From: Zantedeschia hybrid cultivar | Taxonomy: Eukaryota > Streptophyta > Magnoliopsida > Alismatales > Araceae | Direction: 5' to 3' | DNA length: 64,000 bases | Assembly (NCBI GenBank): GCA_030544215.1 | Contig: JARZZO010000004.1 | Span: 20,014,501 to 20,078,500 of the forward strand | Shown: piece by piece, positions 56,293 through 64,000 of the stretch | How the letters are laid out: the number at the start of each line of letters is the position of its first letter | How positions within the stretch are numbered: position 1 is the first letter of the stretch | Translations under genes and position numbers: made by a program | The notes under the pieces: generated by a model | Database searches by the model: none | Told to the model about the DNA's origin: nothing | The model's input: only the letters and a program-made list of their open reading frames with translations

Positions 56293-57330
56293 TTACATGA
56301 AATAACGCCGAAGGCGTTCCACATTCCAGGTGCGAGGGAGAGGTTGGCCCGAAAGGGTTTCCAACCGATAAGCCCCTCGTCGAATTACCTCCCTTACACG
56401 ATATGGTCCTTCCCAGTTGGGAGAAAGCTTCCTTGCGACTTCGGCCGGCTTAGATGCATGAGCATTCCTTAATACGAGGCTTCCAGTTTCAAGCTTCGGG
56501 GCTTCACTCGAGTGTTGTGGTATCTGGCCATGCGCTGTTGATAAGCTGTCAGCCGAATGCGAGCTCGATCCCTTGTTTCCTCTATAAGATCAAGATGATC
56601 TTTTAGGGCCTCTTCATTGGCTTCCGGATTATGAGTGAGAACTCTCGGAGAGGGAAGGCCAATTTCGACAGGAATGACGGCTTCTACCCCATAAGCCATA
56701 CGGAATGGGGTTTCGCCGGTTGGGGTTCGGCTCGTAGTTCGATAAGCCCATAGAACACTCGGTAGCTCTTCTACCCATCGGCCTTTGGCTTCGCCGAGGC
56801 GAGTCTTCAGTCCTTGTAATAGGCTTCGGTTAGTGACCTCGACCTGGCCATTTGTCCGGAGGTGTGCTACTGATGTAAATTTGTGGAGAATGCCGAAGCT
56901 AGCGCAGTTGTCCTTGAACCGATGGCTGTCGAATTGTTTGCCGTTATCTGAGATGATGGCCCGAGGGATGCCGTACCGGCAGATGATGGACTTCCACACG
57001 AAGTTCCACGCGTTGCTATCGGTTATGGATGCGAGGGGTTCGGCTTCTACCCATTTAGTGAAGTAATCTACCGCCACGATAAGGAACTTCCTTTGGCCGG
57101 TGGCGACGGGAAAGGGCCCTAGGAGGTCGATTCCCCATTGGGCGAAAGGCCAGGGGTCGGATAAAGGAGTTAGAAGGGTTGCTGACTGGTGGATGCGGGA
57201 GCTGAACCTCTGGCATTGATCGCAGCGACGGACGAGGGCTGTTGCATCCTCTCGAAGCGTCGGCCACCAGTATCCCTGCCTTAGAAGCTTGTGAGCCAGG
57301 GCCCTTCCTCCTGCATGTGCTCCGCATACC
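56293..57330 (-). pseudogene. Element G: integrase
   Basis: HHCC domain (His-Glu-Gly-Val-Cys-Gly-Ala-His ... Cys-Asp-Gln-Cys, about 57190-57330). Core Asp in Gly-Ile-Asp-Leu-Leu-Gly-Pro (about 57130), Asp in Ser-Asp-Asn-Gly-Lys-Gln-Phe (about 56950), and Glu in Gly-Gln-Val-Glu-Val-Thr-Asn (about 56850). A frameshift at about 56470 moves the C-terminal 58 codons to another frame, which ends at TAA 56293-56295 with the usual Pro-Arg-Thr-Trp-Asn-Val-Glu-x-Leu segment. Confidence 0.9.
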
Positions 57331-58202
57331 CCTTCATGTACCTCTCGTATTGCGTAGTCAGCTTCGGCCGGACCGAGACATCGCAAGAGGGGTCGGTCGA
57401 AGGACTTTTTATATAACAGCCTGTCCAAGAGAAGGAAGTGAGAAGAGCGCTGCCGAATACGTCTGGCTTCCTTCGGATCAGGCGGGACTTCTCCTCGGAG
57501 GAGGAAAGTAACCAGGGGAGTCATCCAGGTCTCGGTTTCAGTTTCAGTTACTTGCATGACTTCCGACTCTTCGAGGCTTGGCTCGGCGAGTTCTTCTATA
57601 AGAATCATTCGGCCTCCTCTCCCGTCCTGAGTTGATGCTAGCCGGGAGAGAGCATCGGCTCGAGCATTCTCGGCTCTCGGGATCCGCACAATTTCATAGG
57701 AATTGAATTGAGCGAGGATCTTGCGAGTTACTTGGAGATAAGATGCCATTATCGCATCCCGTGCCTCATATTCCCCAAAAATGTGACTGGCGATTAGCTG
57801 AGAGTCGCTAAATGCCTTTATGTTCTGCACGCCAAGCTTTCTAGCGGCCCGAAGGCCGGAGATGAGGGCTTCATATTCGGCGGCATTATTGGTAGCAGGA
57901 AAGGAGAAGCGTAGCGCATACTCCGTGACGACCCCTTCGGGAGACGCCAAGATCCATCCGGCGCCGCTACCCATGGAGCATGTAGAGCCATCTACATAGA
58001 GCCGCCATTCTTCCACCGGTGTAAGAGCCGAAGTATCCTCGGCTTCGGACATATTGACTTCCGGCTGAGGTGCCGAGGTATCTTCGGGGGTGAGCTCGGC
58101 AATAAAATCGGCTAAGGCTTGAGCTTTTATTGCTACCCGAGGCGCATAGGAAATGTCGAACTCTCCCAGTTCAATTGCCCATTTCGCCAATCTGCCGGAC
58201 AC
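57331..58202 (-). pseudogene. Element G: second RNase H domain
   Basis: Contains Leu-Tyr-Val-Asp-Gly-Ser (first catalytic Asp, about 57990), Asn-Ala-Ala-Glu-Tyr-Glu-Ala-Leu, Phe-Ser-Asp-Ser-Gln-Leu, and the final Asn-Ala-Arg-Ala-Asp-Ala-Leu-Ser. This archaeal-like RNase H in addition to the normal one defines Tat elements. Same frame as RT and integrase; no stop inside the domain. Confidence 0.9.
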
Positions 58203-59708
58203 CTCTGGCCGGGAAAGGACTTGCTTCAGGGGCTGATCGGTGAGGACCTTTATTGAGTGGGCGGGGAAGTAAGGCCGGAGCCTTCTCGCAGATGAGACGA
58301 AGGCTTAAGCTAGCTTCTCAAGAGCAAGATACCGGAGTTCTGCTCATTGGAGGGCTCGGCTTATATAGTAGACATGCTTTTGAATGCCGTCTTGCTCCCG
58401 GACAAGGACGGCGCTGGTAGCTGTCTCGGATACCGCGAGGTAGAGGAACAATGGCTCTCCATTGACCGGCTTGGACAGGATGGGAACCTTGGAGAGATAG
58501 ACCTTCAGTTGTTCGAAGGCCGATTGGCACTCGTCTATCCAGGAGAAGCTGTTGGCCTTCTTGAGCAGTTTAAAGAAGGGAAAGCAGTAATCCGCCGCTC
58601 TAGACATGAAGCGGCTTAAGGCGGCAATCCTTCCGTTTAGCTTTTGAACATCTCGGAGGTTAGCCGGAGGGTGCATCTGAATGATGGCCGAAACCTTCGC
58701 AGGGTTAGCTTCTACTCCTCGGTGAGTGACCATATAGCCGAGGAACTTCCCGAAGGCCACTCCGAAGGCGCACTTAGCCGGATTTAGCTTCATTTTGTAT
58801 TGACGTAGGGCGGAGAACGTTTCGGCTAAGTCGGCTAGGTGGTCTGCAGCGACGCAGCTTTTCACCAACATATCGTCGATGTAGACTTCCATGTTGCGGC
58901 CGAGCTGCGGGGCAAATATTTTGTTGACGAGGCACTGATATGTCGTGCCGGCGTTCTTCAGGCCGAAGGGCATCCGGGTATAGCAGTACAGATCGAGATC
59001 GGTCGTGAAGCTAGTCTTGCTTTCATCTTCCGGATGCATTCGGATCTGATGGTAGCCTGAATAGGCGTCGAGAAAGCTTAGAAGCTCGTGGATGGAGGTT
59101 GCATCCACCACCTGATTTATCCGAGGTAGCGGGAAGCTATCCATCGGACAGGCTTTGTTGAGGTTGGTGAAGTCCACGCACATCCGCCACTTGCCATCTT
59201 TTTTGGGCACCATCATCACATTAACAATCCAGTCCGGGTGGTGTACCTCTCGGAGGTGCCCGACGTCTAGCCCTTTTTGAACTTTGGCTTGGATGGCGGA
59301 CCTTCTTTCCTGATTGAAGGTACACCGCTTCTGCTTGACCGGGGGCTGGTTGGGATCGACATGCAGCCGATGCTCCGTTATTTCCGAGTCGACCCCCGGC
59401 ATGTCTGCTGGAGACCAGGCGAAGACGTCGAGGTTTCCTCTCAGGAACTCAGCGAGTCTCTCTGCTTCGGCTTTCTCCAGGGCGGAGCCTATCATGAGGG
59501 TCCGTCCCTCGCCTCCCGGAACCGGGATGGCGACGAGTTCCTCTCCCGGGGATGCCTCAGCTGAAGATTCGATTGATAGAGATTCGGCCGCAGCCTTTCC
59601 CTTGACCAAAATCATATAACATTGCCGAGCTGCTTCTTGATTCCCCTTGGCTTCGCCTATTCCATAGCTGGTATGAAATTTCAGCTTCTGGTGAAAGGAC
59701 GAGGGCAC
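58203..59708 (-). pseudogene. Element G: reverse transcriptase and first RNase H
   Basis: 454 codons open (58344-59708). RT with Val-Asp-Phe-Thr-Asn-Leu-Asn (about 59175) and active site Tyr-Ile-Asp-Asp-Met (about 58880). RNase H starts near 58480. Two stops interrupt RNase H in the same frame: TGA at 58344-58346 and TAA at 58305-58307. Otherwise the reading frame continues unbroken into 56469. Confidence 0.9.
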
Positions 59709-60107
59709 AGCTCCGATCCCGCCGATTAGCCTTCAGCCAAAGATGGCGTTGTAAGCTGAATCAATTTTTACAACGGCAAAATCCGTTTCTACGGTTAATT
59801 GCCGGGGAGCCAAACCTATGGTTACAGGGAGCCGGACAATGCCCTCTACTCGGCAGGGCGAGTCGTTAAAACCGAACAGAGGCCCCCGGTGAGGCTTCAT
59901 ATTAGCCTTATTCAACCCCATTTTTACAAAGCAATCATAAAATAATATGTTTGGAGCACTTCCATTATCAACAAAAATACGATGTACATCGTAACTGTTT
60001 ATTACAACGTTTATGACGAGGGCGTCATCGTGAGGAACCTGAATATCAGTCAGATCCTCTTGGCCGAAGGTTGTCTTCTGGACGAGACCGCTTCGGCTCG
60101 ACTTCAA
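59709..60107 (-). pseudogene. Element G: aspartic protease
   Basis: Active site Phe-Val-Asp-Asn-Gly-Ser-Ala (about 59985), the Asp-x-Gly-Ser form seen in Tat proteases. The stretch ends Tyr-Asn-Ala-Ile-Phe-Gly, where a TGA at 59733-59735 interrupts. The frame then runs straight into RT, so this is a single point stop (CGA to TGA would fit). Protease and gag frames overlap at 60046-60107, about one base out of register. Confidence 0.87.
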
Positions 60108-61812
60108 CCGCTGCTATTGTTGTGGAGCTGTGCTGACGATGCCTCGATCCTTCTCCCGGCCCACCGGATATCATCATGATCGACCCAGCACTGGGCCGCT
60201 GGTGAGATGTTTCTACCGGGGCCAAGGTAACCTTCGCCGGAGGGGCGGCTTCTTTCTCCCGAGGTTGATGCGGCCTGGTCATCTCAGGGACGTCCCGGTT
60301 CCGCTGCTGCTGAGGCTGCTCCCGCCGGTACTGCGGCAGTTTGCCCTCTTTGATGAGGCGGTCAATCTCCTCCCGAAGGTGCCGGCATTCGTCAGTTGAA
60401 TGGCCGATCTCCCGATGATACTCACAATATTTGCCGGGGTCCCTTCGGCGAGGATCAGTTTTGATGCGCTCTGACCGCCGGAGCATGCCCTTCACCCCCA
60501 TAAGCATTCGAGAAGGGGGAGCAAGTAGCGGCAGGTACCGCGGCTGCGGATCCCGTCGATTGTCTCGGTCCCACTCTTCCCTTCGATATCGCTTACGAGA
60601 GGGTTCTTGATCTTCGGATCGAGGGCGGACCATCGGAGGGGCAGGCGCCGGTACTGCTTCGGCTGCACTCTTGCCTTTGGACATCATCAGGGCCTCCCGG
60701 TTGATGTATTTATGGGCCCGAGCTACGAGGTCCTGAAAGGTAGAGGGATGGCGTTTCCCGATAGAGCCGAGAAGCCCCTCGTCCCGGCACCCACTGATTA
60801 CGGCCGAGACCGCAATTGAACTATCCAGGTTCGGGATTTGGGCGGCTTCGGCCCGGAATTTAGTGAAGTATTCCTGGAGGGTCTCGATCAGGCCTTGCCG
60901 AATGGCTAATAGGCTGGCCGAGGTTTTGCATTGTCGGGTGGCATCATAGAACTGGTCGATAAATAATTGGCCCAACTGGACTAAAGAGTGGATGGAGTTT
61001 GGGGCCAATGTCTCGAACCAGGTTAGGGCAGTCTTTTCAAGAGTGAGAGGGAAAAGACGGCAGCGGACTGCCTCAGTGACCCCTCGGACAGACAGGTAGG
61101 TGTTGAACCTTTGGAAGTGGCAGACCGGATCTGACATTCCGTCGTAGAGGGGGCCTTTCGGCAGTTTGAAGTTAGGAGGTACCTCGGTAGCCAGGAGTTC
61201 TGGCGTGAACGGAGTTTGCTCTAGGATGGTGCTGGCAAGAGGTGCTCCGTAGGGCCGAGACACCATCTGCTGCATCTCTTTCCTCATTGCCGTCAATCGC
61301 CGGTCCAGGTCTGGGGCAGTTGAAGTGGTGACCGATCGTCCTCTGGTTTCGGCTGGGTGAAACTCGGACGAAGCATAACCTTGCTCCGTCACCATGTGGT
61401 CGGTGCGAGGGACTCGGGCAGGCGGTGCCGAGGGCTCGCTGCGCGCCGTGGCGGTCTCGCCAGGGAGGACCCGCGAGGGTGCCGACCGGAACCTTGTATC
61501 CTGGACGGGATAAAGCGGAGGAGGCGGCGCTTGTTGGGGGAGCTGGCCCAATAATCCCATGCGCTGAGCGATGGCAGATACCATATCTTGTAAGGGCGCA
61601 AGAGAGGTAACGACAGCGGCTAGCGTCGCCATCTGCTGCTGAAGCGCCTCTATCCGGTTGTCTCTAGTAGCGAGAGACTCGGGTATGACAGGCAAAGCCG
61701 CACTTTGCGGTGGAGCAGACGGGGCGCCTTCGAAATGTAGTGGCGGTGCTGAAGTGGCTCGTGTCTCTGCCTTGTCTTGTCCGGATCGTCGGGTTACTGT
61801 ACGATGAGACAT
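60046..61812 (-). CDS. Element G: gag, about 588 codons open
   Basis: Start chosen at the ATG at 61812, the first after the primer site. Upstream codons overlap the primer site and need a GTG start. Low-complexity N-terminus (res. 1-190), capsid domain (res. ~200-330) with Ala-Leu-Thr-Trp-Phe-Glu-Thr-Leu and Gln-Phe-Tyr-Asp, Arg-rich segment, then Cys-Glu-Tyr-His-x4-Gly-His-x4-Cys (about 60400-60435) as nucleocapsid motif. Ends out of frame with the protease. No internal stop, the best-preserved coding part of G. Confidence 0.88.
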   Translation of the reverse strand: MSHRTVTRRSGQDKAETRATSAPPLHFEGAPSAPPQSAALPVIPESLATRDNRIEALQQQMATLAAVVTSLAPLQDMVSAIAQRMGLLGQLPQQAPPPPLYPVQDTRFRSAPSRVLPGETATARSEPSAPPARVPRTDHMVTEQGYASSEFHPAETRGRSVTTSTAPDLDRRLTAMRKEMQQMVSRPYGAPLASTILEQTPFTPELLATEVPPNFKLPKGPLYDGMSDPVCHFQRFNTYLSVRGVTEAVRCRLFPLTLEKTALTWFETLAPNSIHSLVQLGQLFIDQFYDATRQCKTSASLLAIRQGLIETLQEYFTKFRAEAAQIPNLDSSIAVSAVISGCRDEGLLGSIGKRHPSTFQDLVARAHKYINREALMMSKGKSAAEAVPAPAPPMVRPRSEDQEPSRKRYRREEWDRDNRRDPQPRYLPLLAPPSRMLMGVKGMLRRSERIKTDPRRRDPGKYCEYHREIGHSTDECRHLREEIDRLIKEGKLPQYRREQPQQQRNRDVPEMTRPHQPREKEAAPPAKVTLAPVETSHQRPSAGSIMMISGGPGEGSRHRQHSSTTIAAVEVEPKRSRPEDNLRPRGSD

Positions 61813-61826
61813 GACTATTCGCTTGA

Positions 61827-61844
61827 TTCCTACAGACGGCGCCA
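61827..61844 (-). other. Primer binding site of element G
   Basis: Minus strand TGGCGCCGTCTGTAGGAA, two bases inside the 5' LTR. The first nine bases equal the start of the site common in plant Tat/Athila elements (tRNA-Asp type, from memory); the rest differs. Confidence 0.75.
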
Positions 61845-61846
61845 CA

Positions 61847-62746
61847 TGATGTAGCCGAAGCTATCACGACCGGATTCCGAGGCTGGAATCCGAAGTTAGG
61901 ATCCAGAGCTGGATCGGAAAAGAGGCCCGACGGGGATCCGGAACGCGGCGAGGGCGGAGACGATGCTGAAGATCCGAAGCCGAGGGTCGCTCGGTCGGAT
62001 GTCGCCTGCGGAAGGCGTGGCCGAAGCTCCTCAGGACCAGCCGACGAATGGCGTCGAGATCGGGGGGAGAAGTCCCGAGGTCGGTGGCCGAGACCGACTC
62101 GGGGAGGTCGGTGAGGATTCGAACCGATCCCCTGTAGGAGGGAGAGAAGAAGAAAAACCAGTCAGTAGGAGTCCCGGGCTTTGGCCCTTAGGAACCCCCT
62201 CCGATGGTTAAGTTAGCTTCTGAAGATGATTCGATTCAGAAGTCAAAGAGGTGGAAGAAGCAGCTTTAATACTTTTTGGACTGTAGTCCTTGGGGTCACG
62301 AAGACATCCCTTTGGTAATAAATAGCCGTGTATTTATAGCGGAGGGTAGAGGATGCTTAACGGTGGTAGCCGATATAGGACTATGTTGTGGGTTATTGGT
62401 AAACCGCCATAGTGCCTAACCTTCTCACCGGAGTGGGCCGGATACGGCTACTGGGCCGAAGGGGGTTGGGCCGCTGATGGGCCGAAGGCTGCTGGGCCGC
62501 TGGTGGGCCGAAGGCCGCTGGGCCACTGGTGGGCCGAAGGGGGTTGGGCCGCTGATGGGCCGAAGCCTATTGGGCCGAAGGCTGCTGGGCCGAAGATGGG
62601 CCGAAGACTACTGGGCTGCTTACTGGGCCGAGGGCTGCTGGGCCGCGAACGGGCCAAAAGTTGTTAGTGGGTCTATTACTGCTGCTTTCAGATTGATCTC
62701 AGTGTTGGGCTTGTTTTAATGGGCCGAATCGGATTCTACCTCATCA
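61847..62746 (-). mobile_element. Element G: 5' LTR (900 bp)
   Basis: TGATGTAGCC...CCTCATCA on the + strand, close to the left LTR apart from point differences, a 42-bp loss near 62028 and small changes in the GGGCCG block. TATA box (minus) at 62329-62338. Confidence 0.93.
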
Positions 62747-63660
62747 ATAATAATAATAATAATAGTATCAAATTAATTATTATTATCCTATGATATTATT
62801 GTTTCAATATTGATTTTATTATTAATAATACTAATAATATCAAAATTAGTTATTACTATCCCTTTAGACTATCCAATAATAATAATAATACATAATGTTA
62901 AAATTAATTATTATTATTCCAAGAGATTGCAACAAGAGCAACAACAATAATAATAGGAGACATAAAAAATAGGAGATAGAAATATTAATAAGGAGAGAGA
63001 AAAAATGTGAAAGAGGATAATAATAATAATAATTTTAAAAAATAATAATATCAAAATTGGTTATTATTATTCCATGAGACCACTATTTTGATATTAATTT
63101 TTTAATATAATAATATTATCATAATTAGTTATTATTATCTCATTAGAGTATCTCAACAACAATAATAACAACAACAACAATAATAATAATAATAATAAGA
63201 AATTAGTTCTTATTATCTTAAGAGATTACAATAACAACAACAACAACAATAATAATATGGGATAGAAAAATAGGAGAATAGAAATATTAATAATGAGAGA
63301 GAAAAATGTTAAAGAGGAGAAAGACATATGATGATGATGATGATGACGATAATAATAATATAAAAGATAGATTGATTATATAAGAAATTTTTGTTACAAA
63401 GAGAGGGCAGATTGTGAGAGAGAAAAAAAGAGCCGAGAGAGAGAGAAAGATAGTTAATGAAAGAGAAGGGAGAGAGCGAATTAATGAGAGGGAGAGGGAA
63501 GATAGAGAGAATTAACAAGAGAGAGAGAGAGAGAGAGAGTGTGGAGAGAGGGAATTAATGAGAGAGAATTAATAAGGGATAGAGATACTAATAGGCAATG
63601 GAGAGAGATTGAGAGATAATTTAAGTGGAAAACAGAATTATTTGATGTTGAAATGTGGCA
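62747..63660. repeat. AT-rich and GA-rich repeats, right part of the Helitron
   Basis: Same trinucleotide module as 49440-50850, passing at 63400-63640 into GAGAGA-rich sequence. No gene. The ATAAT beside the G LTR belongs to its target duplication. Confidence 0.8.
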
Positions 63661-63702
63661 TCAAAGAATTCTATTTTATATATATAATATAGATAGTATA
63701 GA

Positions 63703-63866
63703 TATGTAGAACAATGGAGCCAAGGTTATTATGATTTGTAAGGATGTATGGACAAAAATCCTAACGTAGCATTTTACAAAATTTCACGTTATTTTAATTA
63801 CATCGGAGCAGGTCAAGATTATATTGATGGATGCGGTGCGCGGTTACCGCCATCGCGGCCGCCAAA
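63703..63866 (+). promoter_or_regulatory. Proximal upstream region of the host gene
   Basis: Only 164 bp lie between the Helitron end and the ATG. No TATA box is obvious; the Helitron's terminal sequence (TATATATATAATATAG, about 63677-63692) could supply one. Composition changes from AT-rich to GC-rich at about 63820, as expected at a plant 5' UTR/coding start. Confidence 0.45.
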
Positions 63867-64000
63867 ATGAAGCGGAAGGAGCCATCAGCAGACACACAGA
63901 AGTCTCCATTGGGCAACTCGGCTGAACCGGCAATGGAGATCGTGTGGCAGACTCCTGCCAACCCCCCGGAAGCCAAAGATTACATCTTTCGCCACGGTAA
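63867..64000 (+). CDS. Host gene, first 44 codons; RNA pseudouridine synthase-like
   Basis: ATG in a good context (GCCAAAATGA), open to the window end. The short Lys/Arg/Glu N-terminus is followed by Glu-Ile-Val-Trp-Gln-Thr-Pro-Ala-Asn-Pro-Pro-Glu and Asp-Tyr-Ile-Phe-Arg. This resembles, from memory, the conserved start of plant RNA pseudouridine synthase 7-type proteins, which isomerise uridine in RNA. Non-repetitive and unlike the transposons around it. The short minus-strand frame across it (63794-63976) is taken as a shadow. Too little is visible for certainty. Confidence 0.62.
   Translation, partial: MKRKEPSADTQKSPLGNSAEPAMEIVWQTPANPPEAKDYIFRHG

Larger units (their letters stand above)
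50857..62746 (-). mobile_element. Tat-clade Ty3/gypsy element G, 11.9 kb, both LTRs and TSD
   Basis: LTRs 50857-51788 and 61847-62746, TSD ATAAT at 50852-50856 and 62747-62751 (inside AT-rich repeats, so weak by itself). Primer site next to the right LTR and G-rich polypurine tract next to the left LTR. Minus strand: gag, protease, RT, RNase H, second RNase H, integrase. + strand: an additional gene between integrase and 3' LTR. This layout matches the Tat elements with an antisense extra gene (Grande/Retand/RIRE2 type). Stops in pol make it non-autonomous now. Confidence 0.92.
49077..63702 (-). mobile_element. Putative non-autonomous Helitron with nested Tat element
   Basis: On the minus strand the unit begins TCTATACTATC (63702 leftward) after a host A and ends CTAG (49080-49077) before a host T, the A|T target and TC...CTRR ends of Helitrons. 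Eight bases before CTAG lies a stem-loop (49089-49103, 6-bp stem with two G-T wobbles, 3-base loop) similar to the CCGTGC-GAT-GCACGG hairpin seen at many plant Helitron 3' ends. No Rep/helicase coding region. Excluding element G it is about 2.7 kb of AT-rich repeats. No TSD is expected. A plant-wide Helitron end search would be decisive. Confidence 0.65.

Noticed and set aside
63794..63976. 60-codon minus-strand frame at the right edge
   Set aside because: The + strand frame starting at 63867 matches a conserved plant protein start and has a better start context.

Overview
This window is nuclear DNA of a flowering plant, order not identified. It is almost entirely a pile of nested and rearranged LTR retrotransposons plus one Helitron. 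Only the last ~135 bases look like a host gene: the first codons of a protein resembling a plant RNA pseudouridine synthase, + strand, running off the window. Plant features are Ty1/copia elements primed by initiator-Met tRNA, Ty3/gypsy elements with two RNase H domains (Tat type), and an A|T-inserted Helitron. No intact autonomous element was found; every coding region has stops or frameshifts.

Layout. 1-203: + strand copia RT scrap, fused head to head to a decayed minus-strand copia (C, 204-7485) that carries a solo LTR (3906-5357, TSD GATAG) in its leader. 7486-9038 and 15301-16853: two copia LTRs of exactly 1553 bp flanking a better-preserved internal region (A, 9039-15300). RNase H of a third copy (K, 16854-17537) follows LTR2, so the order is a tandem K-LTR-A-LTR-C sharing LTRs. 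17538-18471: truncated relative LTR, then an inverted + strand copia (H, 18481-21489) whose LTR holds a long (CT)n tract. 21490-27216: gypsy D (gag, leader, 5' LTR) with two different palindromic minisatellites and a foreign LTR at its broken end. 27217-30603 and 47607-48560: the two halves of gypsy E, split by gypsy F (about 32741-47606). F is itself interrupted by a TSD-flanked solo LTR (41024-42337).

49077-63702 is interpreted as one minus-strand Helitron made of AT-rich trinucleotide repeats. Inside it sits a complete 11.9-kb Tat element (G, 50857-62746, TSD ATAAT) with gag, protease, RT, two RNase H domains and integrase on the minus strand. On the opposite strand G carries a separate intron-containing gene with its own TATA box, and a 71-bp tandem array lies between the two convergent units. 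The Helitron ends 164 bp upstream of the host ATG.

The most unusual signal is structural. The copia leader just upstream of gag holds four stem-loops with different perfect stems but one shared loop sequence. The related element C has stem-loops at the same places with another shared loop sequence. The gypsy F-type LTRs also carry repeated GCGTC/GACGC stem-loops, and D carries two palindromic minisatellites.
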